NCBI RefSeq assembly: GCF_014696615.1
Contig: NZ_JACJQJ010000035.1
Span: 16,132-80,131, forward strand
Reading direction: 5' to 3'
Source of the DNA: Nostoc linckia FACHB-104
Lineage (GTDB): Bacteria; Cyanobacteriota; Cyanobacteriia; Cyanobacteriales; Nostocaceae
DNA length: 64,000 nucleotides
In this document: positions 18,292 to 28,571 of the stretch, in pieces
How the letters are laid out: every line of letters begins with the position of its first letter
How positions within the stretch are numbered: position 1 is the first letter of the stretch
Made by a program: the position numbers and the translations under genes
Notes under the pieces: generated by a model
The model's input: the letters and a program-made list of their open reading frames with translations, nothing else
Told to the model about the DNA's origin: nothing
Databases searched by the model: none

Positions 18292-19728
18292 TTAAGGTTG
18301 AGTAGATTTTTCTAAAATCTCTTTTTGTTGCAACCAATCCTTACCTACTTGAATACTAATATCGGAACCGAGATTACCAGTACTTTCCACTCTTACCTCA
18401 CCAAATCCCAAGATTTGACGAACTAATTCTGCACTATTGCCATCTCCTTGTTGAGCGACAATGTGAGTGGTATCGAGCGGTTCACCCCAAGCTTTAGCAA
18501 CATAAACATTGCGATATCCAGCTTTTTCTAAGGATTTGATTAAAGGTCGTAAGCTAGAGCGATCGCCACCTGTGCTGTCTTGAATTGCTACACGCAAAGA
18601 AGCTGGTTCAATATTATTTTCTTCTTGGGCCTGTGTTGATTCCACACCGTAGTGTTTAGCCATCAATTTGGCAATGCCATCTTTGTTAGGCAACCAATAG
18701 CTAGCATCATACTCATTCTTCTCGCTAAAGCGACCAGGCACCATTAACATTTGCATATTGGAGCGATTGGTTCGTACACCAAAACCCACTAGTGCTACTA
18801 ACTCTTCAACTGTCAAGTTAGTATCAATGTATTCTTTAACTACATCCAGCACTTTTGGCATTTGAGCTACAGTTGTGGGGTTAAGTGACTGATCCATCAA
18901 AGCACGTAGCACCATTTGTTGCCGTTGAATCCGTCCAATATCACCCAATTCATCATGGCGATACCGAAGTAATTGTAATGCTTGATCGCCATTAAGATGC
19001 TGTTTACCAGCCTTCAAATTGATGTATAGATGTTGAGAATCATCTTGATATTTCATATCCTTGGGAACGTAGACTGTAACTCCACCCAAGGCATCAATTA
19101 GCTTCGCTACACCCAAAACATTAATGCGGACATAGCGATCAATTGCCACTCCATTTAAGAGATTACTAACTGTTTTCGCAGTTAAAGCAGGCCCACCTTC
19201 AAGATTGGCATGATTAATTTTTTTCACGCCATGTCCTTCTATTTCTGTACGGGTATCTCTGGGAATAGAAAGCATGACCATTTTTTTTGTCTCTGGATCA
19301 AATTTGATCAAGAGCATGACATCAGCAAGACCATCAAAGGAGTTTACCTGTGGAAGGTAGCCGAGATTTTTAACATCAGTAGGAGGATTCTCGACATCAG
19401 GTGGAAGTACGCTCATCCCCATCAATAAAATGTTCACAGGACGAGTTAATTGTGAAAATCGCAATCCACTTCCAGAAATGCGATCGCCATCAAATACAGC
19501 TTCTTCTTGGGGGCTAAGTTGGGCCTGCTGCAAAGGTGTACTGGTTAATGAAACAGCTAACAGCGCCCCAGCTGTTGCTGAAACCATTGCAATGCCACTC
19601 ATTCCCACCCAAAACCACAACCAACGTCCAGATTTTGAGTTTGGGATACTTTTTTTGCTGGCATTAGAGTCATTTGCCGACTGGTTTTCTTCCGCCGAAG
19701 TTCTTTGAATGGTCACAGACTTCCTCAC
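18292..19728 (-). CDS. LytR-CpsA-Psr (LCP) family protein with LytR_C domain
   Basis: A 478-residue envelope protein anchored by one N-terminal membrane segment (~34-58) after a polar, cytoplasmic lead. The LCP domain is seen in VNILLMGMS, DVMLLIKFDPETKKMVMLSIPRDT, INHANLEGGP and LLRYRHDELGDIGRIQRQQ, with the conserved Arg and Asp residues that bind the polyprenyl-phosphate headgroup. A LytR_C domain (~370-455, from LRVAIQDSTG) follows. LCP enzymes attach polysaccharides from lipid carriers to the wall. No polysaccharide cluster is adjacent, so the substrate is unknown. Confidence 0.92.
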   Translation of the reverse strand: MRKSVTIQRTSAEENQSANDSNASKKSIPNSKSGRWLWFWVGMSGIAMVSATAGALLAVSLTSTPLQQAQLSPQEEAVFDGDRISGSGLRFSQLTRPVNILLMGMSVLPPDVENPPTDVKNLGYLPQVNSFDGLADVMLLIKFDPETKKMVMLSIPRDTRTEIEGHGVKKINHANLEGGPALTAKTVSNLLNGVAIDRYVRINVLGVAKLIDALGGVTVYVPKDMKYQDDSQHLYINLKAGKQHLNGDQALQLLRYRHDELGDIGRIQRQQMVLRALMDQSLNPTTVAQMPKVLDVVKEYIDTNLTVEELVALVGFGVRTNRSNMQMLMVPGRFSEKNEYDASYWLPNKDGIAKLMAKHYGVESTQAQEENNIEPASLRVAIQDSTGGDRSSLRPLIKSLEKAGYRNVYVAKAWGEPLDTTHIVAQQGDGNSAELVRQILGFGEVRVESTGNLGSDISIQVGKDWLQQKEILEKSTQP

Positions 19729-20000
19729 ACTTGCTGATCAAATTCGGTACATTTGCAAACTAATAAATATGCAGACAAATCAAATCATAATAGCTAATTC
19801 TTAATTATCAGTGCTTAGTTTTTAAATGTTGTGTCAACCACAACACTTATAGCAGTCTTTTACTTTTTTCTGGAGAAATTAAATAATGTGTTATTGCAGT
19901 ATGACAACAATAAACCAGTTTGACCAGATCTCTTCAGGGATAATCTTTAAAATAGCAAAAAACTTCAGTAAAAATACTGACTTAAGTATGCCCTAAAAGA

Positions 20001-20375
20001 TTAAGACATATACTTGCCTAAAAATTGCTCGGCAAAACGACTAAACCCTGGCAAACGGTGAGATTTTCCCTGAATGATGCGAAAAATTAACCAGACATTT
20101 ACCAAAAAATAACCAGAAGTCAGAAAGCTGTTGAGAATCAATAGGCGTAGGGCAAAAAAATCTGAAGTTGCGGCCCCTGTTGCTAATAAAATGTATGTCA
20201 AAAACCAGGTAAATGCCAAAGTAATAGACAGACGGCTAGTAGCAAGTTGTTCCCGGCTTCCTTGACGACGATATAGTGTCCATAGAGCCGGAAAAAAGCC
20301 AATCACTGGAATTAAATACACAACTAGCTGTAATTTAGGAGTGGTATCAGTAATTGGAGAGTGGTCATTAGTCAT
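20001..20375 (-). CDS. Small membrane protein of unknown function
   Basis: The 124 residues have a short polar N-terminus and about three hydrophobic segments (LVVYLIPVIGFFPALWTLY, ITLAFTWFLTYILLATGA, and a third around SGYFLVNVWLIF). The tail HRLPGFSRFAEQFLGKYMS is basic. It looks like a conserved cyanobacterial membrane protein, but I cannot name a function. The LCP gene lies downstream on the same strand with a 270-base gap. Confidence 0.65.
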   Translation of the reverse strand: MTNDHSPITDTTPKLQLVVYLIPVIGFFPALWTLYRRQGSREQLATSRLSITLAFTWFLTYILLATGAATSDFFALRLLILNSFLTSGYFLVNVWLIFRIIQGKSHRLPGFSRFAEQFLGKYMS

Positions 20376-20412
20376 TTGTTATTTGTCCTTTGGTAGTGTT
20401 CAAGGGTTGGAG

Positions 20413-20432
20413 AGACGCGATTAATCGCGTCT
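20413..20432. repeat. Second copy of the 20-bp palindrome AGACGCGATTAATCGCGTCT
   Basis: Identical to 14434-14453 and flanked by the same GTTGGAGAG sequence in inverted relative order. It is a dispersed palindromic repeat between genes. Confidence 0.8.
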
Positions 20433-20630
20433 GTACTTAAAAGTCAAAGGTCAAAAGTGATTTACCTATTACACATTACCCAGTTCTTAGTCTCTAGTCC
20501 TTGTAAAGGAAAAATTTTCCATTTGGGTGAGTCTAATCCTAAACTAGGAGGATGAACAACAGTTATGTAGTTAGAGATAATAGGCTGTAAAGCAGAATTT
20601 TATTTAGTTCTATCCTGTAATCGGCTAAAG

Positions 20631-21806
20631 ATGCAGACACGCAAGCTACTCGACTGGTGGGAAACATTAACACCCATAGCGCGCACCGGAGCGATCGCAT
20701 TATTCATTCCGTTGCTAGTACTCAATGGTTGGGCGATTTCGGCAATTTTCAATTACTTCCATTCGTTGATTGTGATTTTAGTCGGAGCCTCAGTGCTAGC
20801 TTTTCTGCTGAACTACCCTGTTAGCTGGATGGAGCATCATGGTGCTAGGCGAGAGCCGATTGCTATTTTAGTATTTCTTTTGGCTTTATCAATTTTATTG
20901 GCGTTGGGTGTTACCCTGTTTCCCCTAGCTCTGACCCAAGCTCAACAACTCGTGGCTCGTTTGCCAGAGTTGATTGACTCAGGACGCTCCCAGTTAATGA
21001 TGTTAAACGAGAAAGCAGAGGTTTTTGGCTTACCAATTAACCTGGATGCCCTAGTCGTGCAAATTAATGATCGCGTCAAGGGACAATTGCAAGCGATCGC
21101 TGGACAAGTTCTCAATTTGGCTGTAGTTACAGTCACTAGTCTCTTGGACTTTGTCTTGACGATGATTTTGACTTTTTATCTTTTACAGCATGGGGGTGAA
21201 CTGTGGGAAAGTTTAGTAGACTGGCTACCTACGAAAGTTCGTGAGCCTTTCTCGCAAACAGTACGTCTCAGCTTTCAAAATTTCTTTATCACCCAGCTAA
21301 TTTTATCTACCTGTATGGCATCGGCGCTGATTCCCACATTCTTGTGGTTGAAAGTGCCGTTTGGTCTGTTATTCGGTTTAACAATTGGGATTATGGCCCT
21401 CATCCCCTTTGGCGGTTCTGTAGGTATCGCCTTGACTACCTTATTGGTGTCGCTGCAAGATTTTTGGATGGGAGCCAGAGTATTAATGGCTGCGGTGATT
21501 GTGCAGCAAATTCTCGAAAACCTAATTGCTCCTCGAATTTTAGGCAGCTTTACGGGTTTAAACCCCGCTTTGGTGGTAATTTCGGTATTAACAGGGGCGA
21601 GAATTGGGGGTCTTCTGGGTGTAATTGTGGCAGTACCTACTGCTGTGGTCATTAAAACTGCTTTAAGTGTCATCCGTCCAACATCTTTGAGCAGCGATAC
21701 TGATGAATATACAAATTCCAGCGAGAAAGCTGCACCCGCACTAGAAGAACCCGCAAAACCTGAAGCGAAAAATCCCCTGAGCATATCAGAAGCTACTTCA
21801 CCGTAA
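20631..21806 (+). CDS. AI-2E (PerM) family transporter
   Basis: An integral membrane protein of 391 residues with the PerM/AI-2E layout: hydrophobic segments near the N-terminus (ALFIPLLVLNGWAISAIF, LIVILVGASVLAFLLNYPV), a soluble helical stretch, then several more segments with the family's PFGGSVGIALTTLL and GLLGVIVAVPTAVVIK. The C-terminal ~35 residues are polar and charged. Members export small molecules or ions, some at the cost of proton or sodium gradients. The substrate here is unknown. Confidence 0.85.
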   Translation: MQTRKLLDWWETLTPIARTGAIALFIPLLVLNGWAISAIFNYFHSLIVILVGASVLAFLLNYPVSWMEHHGARREPIAILVFLLALSILLALGVTLFPLALTQAQQLVARLPELIDSGRSQLMMLNEKAEVFGLPINLDALVVQINDRVKGQLQAIAGQVLNLAVVTVTSLLDFVLTMILTFYLLQHGGELWESLVDWLPTKVREPFSQTVRLSFQNFFITQLILSTCMASALIPTFLWLKVPFGLLFGLTIGIMALIPFGGSVGIALTTLLVSLQDFWMGARVLMAAVIVQQILENLIAPRILGSFTGLNPALVVISVLTGARIGGLLGVIVAVPTAVVIKTALSVIRPTSLSSDTDEYTNSSEKAAPALEEPAKPEAKNPLSISEATSP

Positions 21807-21997
21807 GCAGTTAAGGGACGCTCAAAAAATAAATCATCCTATTGCTGTGTCAGCTGAGGCGAAAGACTCCGATTATCTTCGTAGCTTTCAACATTGGATA
21901 ATTTAGTATTGCTAGAATTCCCTAAAAGTAAAACAATTCCTAGCTACCATAGAGTCTGCTCGAAAATTCAGAACTCCAGCCCTTAATTTTGAATTTT

Positions 21998-23326
21998 TTA
22001 CTGTGGTTCCATTATTGAACCCATAAACAAGACGCTTCCTGTCTGATTATCACGAATAGCACAGAAGAAAGGACGGTCAACGATCATTTTAAATGGTTGG
22101 GTGGGTGGAGCCGCAGATGTGAGCATAATTGTTGCTGAAGTAGCCGCAGCAGCTTCAGTACCTTCTTCATTCACTTCCACAAAGGTTTTATGCTTTACTT
22201 GGCTAATGGCAAGGTTTTTACCGATACCAGAAAAATTAGCTTGGTTGCTAAAAGCCTCACCCATACCTAAAGCTTTGAGTGCATTGTTAAGTGTAATGTC
22301 ATAGTCTGTTTTAAACCGAGGTAACCGAATTGACCCTTCACGCCTTCTAAATTGAGTCATCCAGTTTTCCCAGTTCTCTGCATTTAAGCTTTGATAGAAG
22401 GTTTTCAGGTTTGAGTTCTGTTTAGGTAAAAAGATGTAAAGACTGACTTTCCCATCTTTGCCATAAGGTAAGCTAACTGCCTGAAATTGTTCATTTTCTT
22501 GGTATCTATACTCCCCATCTTGCGACATCATCGGATGTTGCTTCTGCTTACCTGATGCTAAGTAAAAAGGTAATGTAGCAGTTTGGCTTTTATCAAATTC
22601 GTTGCTCCACTTACCTTTAAAATATATGGCATTAATCAGAAACAGTACTTGATCTGGTTGAATTTGCTCAACTATTTTGCTGATTTTCCCTTGGGTATTT
22701 TCCCTAACCCAGTTATTGATGATTTTGGGTGCTTCAGCATCTTGAAAATTTAAACTTGTCACCTGAGCATTATAGAAATCCTTGTTTCTCTTCAGGAAGT
22801 CTGACTGAAAGCTGGTGTTTTGATTTGCCCACAGGGAGTTAGCAATAGTCAGATGCACATTAGCATCAGGATTCTCTAATAGCTTTTTTAATGCTGCGTA
22901 AGAGGAATTGATTTCTGATAGATTCATCCCCTGTAATTCCAGGGTTCTCGCCATAGCTTTTTGCGTAGAACCGCTGGCTCCGTTATAGGTCATCGCCAAG
23001 GCGATCGCTACACTTGAAGGGGAAACAAAAACGTTCTTTTCACTACTTTCATTTTTCAGTACTTCTGAAAATAGTTTAAAGCCGAATTTGTTGTTAGCAT
23101 TAACTAGTTTTGTATCTGGGTTAACTGTTTTTTTTTGCAAAGGAGACTCTGTATTTGGCAAACGAGATTGGGCCATAGCACTCGTATCACTATTAATTTG
23201 AGAACAGCCAAGAACACCCAACAGCACAACGCTAGCGGCTGCTAGCACGTAACGTCTTCCTAATCGAACACCGTAACGTCTTTGGAGGAAATTGTCTTTC
23301 ACACCACTAAATTTCTGCCGATTCAT
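21998..23326 (-). CDS. Serpin (serine protease inhibitor) lipoprotein
   Basis: A full-length serpin of 442 residues. The N-terminus has a basic stretch, a hydrophobic core and a lipobox (LLGVLGC), so it is probably a membrane-attached lipoprotein. Serpin marks include NVFVSPSSVAIALAMTYNGA, the hinge EEGTEAAAAT and the C-terminal DRPFFCAIRDNQTGSVLFMG. The small-residue hinge is typical of inhibitory serpins. Counting 17 residues from the hinge Glu puts the scissile bond near Thr-Ser in IMLTSAAPP, so the target may be a protease with broad or small-residue preference. A subtilase gene lies just upstream on the same strand. Confidence 0.93.
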   Translation of the reverse strand: MNRQKFSGVKDNFLQRRYGVRLGRRYVLAAASVVLLGVLGCSQINSDTSAMAQSRLPNTESPLQKKTVNPDTKLVNANNKFGFKLFSEVLKNESSEKNVFVSPSSVAIALAMTYNGASGSTQKAMARTLELQGMNLSEINSSYAALKKLLENPDANVHLTIANSLWANQNTSFQSDFLKRNKDFYNAQVTSLNFQDAEAPKIINNWVRENTQGKISKIVEQIQPDQVLFLINAIYFKGKWSNEFDKSQTATLPFYLASGKQKQHPMMSQDGEYRYQENEQFQAVSLPYGKDGKVSLYIFLPKQNSNLKTFYQSLNAENWENWMTQFRRREGSIRLPRFKTDYDITLNNALKALGMGEAFSNQANFSGIGKNLAISQVKHKTFVEVNEEGTEAAAATSATIMLTSAAPPTQPFKMIVDRPFFCAIRDNQTGSVLFMGSIMEPQ

Positions 23327-23857
23327 TCTGCCACCTCGTTCGCCATTAATTTTTAGCTGTCTTTTAAAGTTGACGCTAAATGATGTGTCAAGTGTTAACT
23401 ATGGCATTCACAGGAGCAAAAAATCTGGTCTGTTACAGTTTTGGTAACAGCAAATAATTTGCAGGAAAGGTGAAAAACTTCTATAAGGTAGTAATTGCTA
23501 ATTGAGACGGCTACACAGGCCCATGATTCTCAAATATTTCCTGCCTTTTGGATAAACGTATTGTAGACTACAAAACAACCCAATGTCTGCCGTTTCTTGG
23601 GTTGGTGTCATCAATAAATTTCATCATTTGCTGTTGAATTCTCTGCAAAGCTTCTATGGTAGAACTGAGACTTTGCATATTAGCAATATCTAATACATTT
23701 TAGCTGACAACAAGTAGAAATACTCTGCAGATTCAGAAAATTGGTCTAGATTAATGTGTTTTTAGAATTGACAAAAGTACTCACGCATTTGCCAAGAAAT
23801 CATTTTTTATCATATATGTAAGTTTGAAGTATGTAGGGTTAAACCCCTTATTAAAAA
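23327..23857. other. Intergenic region upstream of the serpin gene
   Basis: About 530 bases, AT-rich, holding the serpin promoter region. No open frame with gene-like features was found. Confidence 0.35.
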
Positions 23858-23973
23858 TAGGACTTACGCAACTGGCACAAATATTTTCGGGGCGTGGCGG
23901 TCAAAAATTGGACTTTGGACTTTTGACCCGTGACAACCACTGCGGGAAAAATATGACACTTGCTTAAGTCCTA
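23858..23973. mobile_element. Putative MITE (116 bp) with terminal inverted repeats
   Basis: The ends TAGGACTTACGCA (23858-23870) and TGCTTAAGTCCTA (23961-23973) are inverted repeats matching at 12 of 13 positions. The inside holds further short inverted repeats (GGACTTTGGACTTTTGAC) and no coding capacity. The outer TA on each side could be the target duplication. It lies 5 bases from the 3' end of the subtilase gene and may supply its transcription end. Confidence 0.6.
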
Positions 23974-23978
23974 ATCTC

Positions 23979-25607
23979 TTATGGCTGATTGGGAATTTTG
24001 ACTGCTCCAGTGGAACTAGCGGGTACAGTCCACCAAGCAAGACCGTAAGATTGAGTAGGCTCGTTGACTTGTTGACGCATTTGGACGCGGATTTTGTAAT
24101 TTCCATTCGCGGGAATAGGGCAGAAAATGTGTTCTACACTATCAACTTGGCTAATAGATGAGCAAACAGTAGCCGCATCTTGATTTTGACTATCAGCTTT
24201 TACAAGATAAAGGTCAAGATTATTTAAACCGCGATCGCGGAAACTATCTCCAACATCATAAAGCTCATTTTTATTGCGATCGTTAAGCTCTACCAACCTG
24301 TCCCAAGTCAAGGTGATAGCAACGAAACTTCCTTGTTTTAAAGGTTTAGCTAGGGCATATTCTACAGGTGCAACTGCATCGACTGTGCGGTAATCCCAAC
24401 CAATAGCAGGTGCAAAAGTTGATGGCTGCCATTGACCTGCGCTAAATTGCTGATAAGCGCGAAATGCATTCAAATGACCTGTTCCCATTTGGGAATCTAA
24501 GGGAATTTTGGGGTCTTGATAAGCATCAGAAGCTAGCCAATCTAAGTTTTGTTTATCAATGATTGTGCGAGTCATTCCCAACCGCAAACCATCACCGCTA
24601 TCTTGAATTTTGTCGGCGGAATTCATTAATACAGCTTTCATCACCTGATGACGGCGAGAATCAATACTCCAATTAGGTTGTTTTTTTCGTAACTGGCGAT
24701 CGCCAAATTCCTGCAATAAAGCAACAGTAGCTGTTAGGTGAGGCGCTGCAAAGCTTGTCCCTGTAACCTTATTCAGTTTGCCATCAGGATTGAGCAGCGC
24801 AATATTACTACCAGGCGCAACTATGCTAATAGCACGCCGTCCACCTATATTAAACTCCTTGCCCACTAGCCTACCACTCGCTCCCTGGTCAGCACCTGCT
24901 AGATTAGAAACATCAACTTTATTAAAAATTCCTCCCCGTCGAGATGAAAAAGCCACGTTAATGGCATTAAAATTATCTGTAGGGATAGGAATCCCGCCTT
25001 TACCTTGGTTGCCTGCGATCGCATACACAACATCATGAACGCGACTAGACCAGTCAATACATAGTGTCAGTAAAGCATTACCATCTAAAAGAGCATCGGG
25101 GCGCGGATCGCGATTGAGGGGTTCGCCAAAGCTAAAATTAATAGCACGAACATCACCAGCATTTTGTAAGGCTATGTGTTGAGCTGATAAACATTCTTCT
25201 GGTTGACCCATGTTTTTAGTCGAGCCAACAGCCGAAGAATAAAGTCGTGCTTGTGGCGCAACTCCCGGCCAAGCTTTATCTTTACTGACCATTACACCAG
25301 CAACATTATAAGCATGGGAGTCAACGCCACTATTTGATTGAGCAGGGCCATTGCGTAAAAAAACTGCGGCTAGAGATATAGCACGATTTTTAGACACTGC
25401 TTTATCCCAACCAAACATTCCCGGTCGTCCGATTTCCACCTGACCAATAGCGATTTTGCGCCCGCTCAAATTATAAGGAGCTTGGTGTAACCTTAAAGCA
25501 TCAATACCATTGGTGCCAAAAGAAGTTTCATAAACCGCAGCTAGTACTGGCAAACTCAAACAAGAAGCACTTAATCCCCAAATTATCCAAGTTAGTTTTT
25601 TAGTCAT
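23979..25607 (-). CDS. Secreted subtilisin-like (S8) protease with altered triad
   Basis: A 542-residue protein with a signal peptide ([21 protein letters not shown] hydrophobic core; cleavage near Ala-Ala-Val). The subtilase fold is clear: His in [12 protein letters not shown], oxyanion Asn in [11 protein letters not shown] and Ser in [18 protein letters not shown]. At the usual catalytic-Asp position the sequence reads [12 protein letters not shown], with Glu instead of Asp. The C-terminal ~150 residues look like a beta-rich accessory domain ([18 protein letters not shown]). It may be a variant protease or an inactive homologue. Confidence 0.85.
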   Translation of the reverse strand: MTKKLTWIIWGLSASCLSLPVLAAVYETSFGTNGIDALRLHQAPYNLSGRKIAIGQVEIGRPGMFGWDKAVSKNRAISLAAVFLRNGPAQSNSGVDSHAYNVAGVMVSKDKAWPGVAPQARLYSSAVGSTKNMGQPEECLSAQHIALQNAGDVRAINFSFGEPLNRDPRPDALLDGNALLTLCIDWSSRVHDVVYAIAGNQGKGGIPIPTDNFNAINVAFSSRRGGIFNKVDVSNLAGADQGASGRLVGKEFNIGGRRAISIVAPGSNIALLNPDGKLNKVTGTSFAAPHLTATVALLQEFGDRQLRKKQPNWSIDSRRHQVMKAVLMNSADKIQDSGDGLRLGMTRTIIDKQNLDWLASDAYQDPKIPLDSQMGTGHLNAFRAYQQFSAGQWQPSTFAPAIGWDYRTVDAVAPVEYALAKPLKQGSFVAITLTWDRLVELNDRNKNELYDVGDSFRDRGLNNLDLYLVKADSQNQDAATVCSSISQVDSVEHIFCPIPANGNYKIRVQMRQQVNEPTQSYGLAWWTVPASSTGAVKIPNQP

Positions 25608-25645
25608 TTGTCATTTGTCATTTGTCATTTGTCATTTGTCATTGG
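25605..25645. repeat. Tandem TCATTTG heptamers
   Basis: Direct repeats of TCATTTG, at least four in a row, overlapping the start of the subtilase gene and running toward rpe. This short tandem repeat class also occurs at 14352, 20370, 47145, 48124, 56840 and 61362. Confidence 0.8.
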
Positions 25646-25788
25646 GTAATTGGAGTTGGGTGTTTGGTGTTGGTAATTTCCCCTTGTCCCCTCATCCCCA
25701 GTTCTTACTCCGGGATCAAATTTATGAGCGATCGCTAAATATTTTGTTACAATGCTTACAGACGAGGATGCTTGAAAACCCACTAGCC

Positions 25789-26496
25789 ATGACCCAAAAC
25801 CGATCTCAAAAGCCCATTGTTATTTCTCCATCTATCTTATCAGCCGATTTTAGCCGTCTTGGTGACGAAGTCCGTGCTGTAGATGCTGCTGGAGCTGATT
25901 GGATTCATGTTGATGTAATGGACGGTCGTTTTGTACCTAATATTACGATAGGTCCTCTGGTTGTGGAGGCGATTCGTCCGGTGACCACAAAGCCACTGGA
26001 TGTCCACTTGATGATTGTGGAGCCAGAAAAATATGTGGAAGGCTTTGCTAAAGCGGGTGCTGATATTATTTCAGTTCATGCTGAACACAATGCTTCACCA
26101 CACCTACACCGCACTCTTGGACAAATCAAAGAACTCGGTAAACAAGCTGGAGTTGTACTCAATCCTTCCACACCTTTGGAACTAATTGAGTATGTACTAG
26201 ACCTTTGCGATTTAGTACTAATTATGAGCGTCAACCCTGGTTTTGGCGGTCAAAGCTTTATCCCGACCGTAGTACCCAAAATCCGCAAGCTGCGTCAAAT
26301 GTGTGATGAACGCGGTCTTGACCCTTGGATTGAAGTTGATGGTGGGCTGAAAGCCAATAATACCTGGCAAGTTTTAGAAGCCGGCGCTAATGCGATCGTT
26401 GCAGGTTCAGCTGTATTTAACGCTCCAGATTATGCGGAAGCAATTACATCCATTCGTAATAGCAAACGCCCCACACCAGAATTAGCTAAAGTTTAA
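25789..26496 (+). CDS. rpe: Ribulose-phosphate 3-epimerase
   Basis: A Calvin cycle and pentose phosphate enzyme that interconverts ribulose 5-phosphate and xylulose 5-phosphate. It is a TIM barrel with the expected residues in [49 protein letters not shown] and [10 protein letters not shown]. The ATG at 25789 gives 235 residues, the normal length. The frame is open back to 25615 but runs through repeats; an in-frame ATG at 25768 is an alternative seven codons longer. A strong terminator follows at 26530. Confidence 0.96.
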   Translation: MTQNRSQKPIVISPSILSADFSRLGDEVRAVDAAGADWIHVDVMDGRFVPNITIGPLVVEAIRPVTTKPLDVHLMIVEPEKYVEGFAKAGADIISVHAEHNASPHLHRTLGQIKELGKQAGVVLNPSTPLELIEYVLDLCDLVLIMSVNPGFGGQSFIPTVVPKIRKLRQMCDERGLDPWIEVDGGLKANNTWQVLEAGANAIVAGSAVFNAPDYAEAITSIRNSKRPTPELAKV

Positions 26497-26529
26497 TTCC
26501 CGAGAAGTTAACCATACTTGATCAAAACA

Positions 26530-26556
26530 AATAGGGTGGGCATTGCCCACCCTATT
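26530..26556 (+). terminator. Rho-independent terminator after rpe
   Basis: AATAGGGTGGGCA and TGCCCACCCTATT form a long GC-rich hairpin with a minimal loop, followed by TT. It lies 34 bases after the rpe stop codon and could act in both directions, since the next gene converges from the right. Confidence 0.8.
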
Positions 26557-26592
26557 TTATAGCTTAAGGCGCTGAAAATTTTTTGATTTTAA

Positions 26593-27318
26593 TTACCTAC
26601 TAATTCTTGCCCATTGAGTGGCTTTCCAAAAGCTAAAAAATAAAGTTGCAGCAACCAAAGCTCCCAGATTCCATTTCACAGAATTTTTGATTAAGGTGAG
26701 TCTTTGGGAAGATTCGGTAGCTTGCGCTTGAGCTTTAATTTGTGATTTTACCTTAGATACTTCTGATAAGATTTGGGTTTTTACTTCCTGAGGGCTTTTA
26801 CCGTCTAATGCACGACCTTGTTCCCTTAAAATATTACCTATTTGTTCTGGGGTAGCTTGATTTAATCGCTGTTCTACTTGTTGCGCTTGGGTTAGTTGTT
26901 GTTTAGATACATTGCTAATTTGAGCTGCGCTCTGCTTACTCAGACGAACTGTATTACCAACTCCCAAAGGAATCATTAACAAAAATACTACTGCTAATAA
27001 TAAAGTTAACCAAGATATTAGCTTTAAACTTAGGAATTCCCATTTGTTGCGAGAATGCATCTCTCCATAAAATACCAGCGCTAAACCAATTAAAGGTACA
27101 GGTACTCTTTCAACAAGCGCTCCAAAGGTTTGAAATTCCCACGCAGGATTCATAAAATTTGGTGGGACAAACATCTCAACTACATCGAATAATGCTAATA
27201 TCAGCAGTCCGTAGCCAAGCATTCGCAAAATCTTCGTTGAGCCTGTCTGACTAAAAGCAAATTCCTGTAGTTCTTGGACTAATCCGGGAATGAATTTATC
27301 GCTACTTGATTTGGTCAT
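26593..27318 (-). CDS. HpsJ-like membrane protein
   Basis: The 241 residues have three hydrophobic segments near 30-50, 75-95 and 100-125, a long polar coiled-coil region (KQQLTQAQQVEQRLNQATPEQ onward) and a last membrane segment near 215-232. The order and the FVPPNFMNPAWEFQ stretch resemble the HpsJ family, linked to hormogonium polysaccharide or exosortase-associated functions in filamentous cyanobacteria. No hps genes are nearby, so the family label is tentative. Confidence 0.55.
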   Translation of the reverse strand: MTKSSSDKFIPGLVQELQEFAFSQTGSTKILRMLGYGLLILALFDVVEMFVPPNFMNPAWEFQTFGALVERVPVPLIGLALVFYGEMHSRNKWEFLSLKLISWLTLLLAVVFLLMIPLGVGNTVRLSKQSAAQISNVSKQQLTQAQQVEQRLNQATPEQIGNILREQGRALDGKSPQEVKTQILSEVSKVKSQIKAQAQATESSQRLTLIKNSVKWNLGALVAATLFFSFWKATQWARISR

Positions 27319-28213
27319 GTTCCTAGCACAATAAAAAAGAAAGATTTGAAATGAGGAGAATCCGAGGTTTGTAATATAAGGTTTTGCTATTACTATTGCA
27401 AATAAAACCAGACGGTTTGCAACACATTCTAATGATAGAAGTTAGCAAATATATTCCTTTTTCATAAAACCTTAATGTAGTTCTCACCCTTATTTACTCC
27501 TAAAAAGGAGAAATTAATAGTCTGCATATCAGCGTGAAACTATGTAATTGTAGTTTTCAAACCATGCAACGGTGTGAGATTGATCCTGAGACTGTTCTGA
27601 TTTTGGCTTTTCTATAGTTGTAGTCAGCAAAATCTTGACTAAAACTAACAGGACTCCACCCAAGGTGAGAGCCAAAATCATAATCCGCAGTTGTTTCCAC
27701 AGATCCATTACCTTGAAAACTCCGCAACATCCTAAATTTGCTAATTTCTACTGTAGACGCAAGAAAAGGTAAAATGACCCCAAAATCAGCACTGCGATCG
27801 CCACTAAGCAAAAAAGGTATAAAAGTTAATGGTAGTTATAACCCTGGTAAAGCCCTGACACAGAGTATTTCGTTAATTTTCACACAGCAATAGATAACAA
27901 CAAGTGAGCTAACTCATCTTGGTTTATATTTTACTGTAATGTTTATTTTCAGTAATTATCCTGAAATAACCGTAATTATCATTACGTGCTAATTATTGAT
28001 AATCAAGATTTTTATTTGATTTTAATCAAATCTTCACTTTAACTATGTTTTATTTATTTAACCAAATTTATACTAAAATCTAGGTCATATCTAGATTATC
28101 AAAAAAAGTAGGCTCTTTTTTCTTATAAAGTTTGTGTAAATTTATTCTTGCAGATCTAATAGCGAAGTATAATTTTACACATTTTTTAAATCTACTAGTT
28201 CAACACACAAATA
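27319..28213. other. Long AT-rich intergenic region
   Basis: About 900 bases very rich in A and T. An 84-codon minus-strand frame near 27557-27811 has no ribosome-binding site or recognisable product and is not called. No RNA gene was recognised. Confidence 0.35.
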
Positions 28214-28285
28214 TTGACAGGTGTAGATTGGGTCAAGGGAAAAGGGGAAGGGTTTAAAGCCTTTACCCTTTCCCCCACCTGTCAA
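28214..28285. repeat. Large nested hairpin element
   Basis: Outer arms TTGACAGGTG (28214-28223) and CACCTGTCAA (28276-28285) are perfect inverted repeats. Inside, GGGGAAGGGT pairs with ACCCTTTCCCC (one bulge). The 72 bases could fold as one long stem. It stands alone in a gene-free stretch and may be a dispersed repeat or a small RNA. Confidence 0.55.
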
Positions 28286-28571
28286 AAAGACTTTGGCAGA
28301 CTACAACTCTTGATTGCTATAGGTTTTGAAGGCAATCCTATTTGCCAGCAAAAAGTGCATGGGAGTGGATTTAAAACTTAATTAAGCTGTTCCACATTTA
28401 ACTTGCACATTGACTCGATTAGGCTGTTGACTGCCAACGGTCAACAGTCAATAGCTAACAATCACCACGAGTAGTTATGCAATTTAAAGCTGTATTAGCT
28501 TATTAAGTTCCCAACACCCAGCACATACTTTTATACGCAACTATCAACTATATAGTGTTGCCATCTTTAAC

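Noticed and set aside
23864..24106. 80-codon minus-strand frame
   Set aside because: It overlaps the subtilase gene in another frame and the MITE; a chance frame.
27557..27811. 84-codon minus-strand frame
   Set aside because: No ribosome-binding sequence, no recognisable product and in a repeat-free AT-rich gap; not called as a gene.
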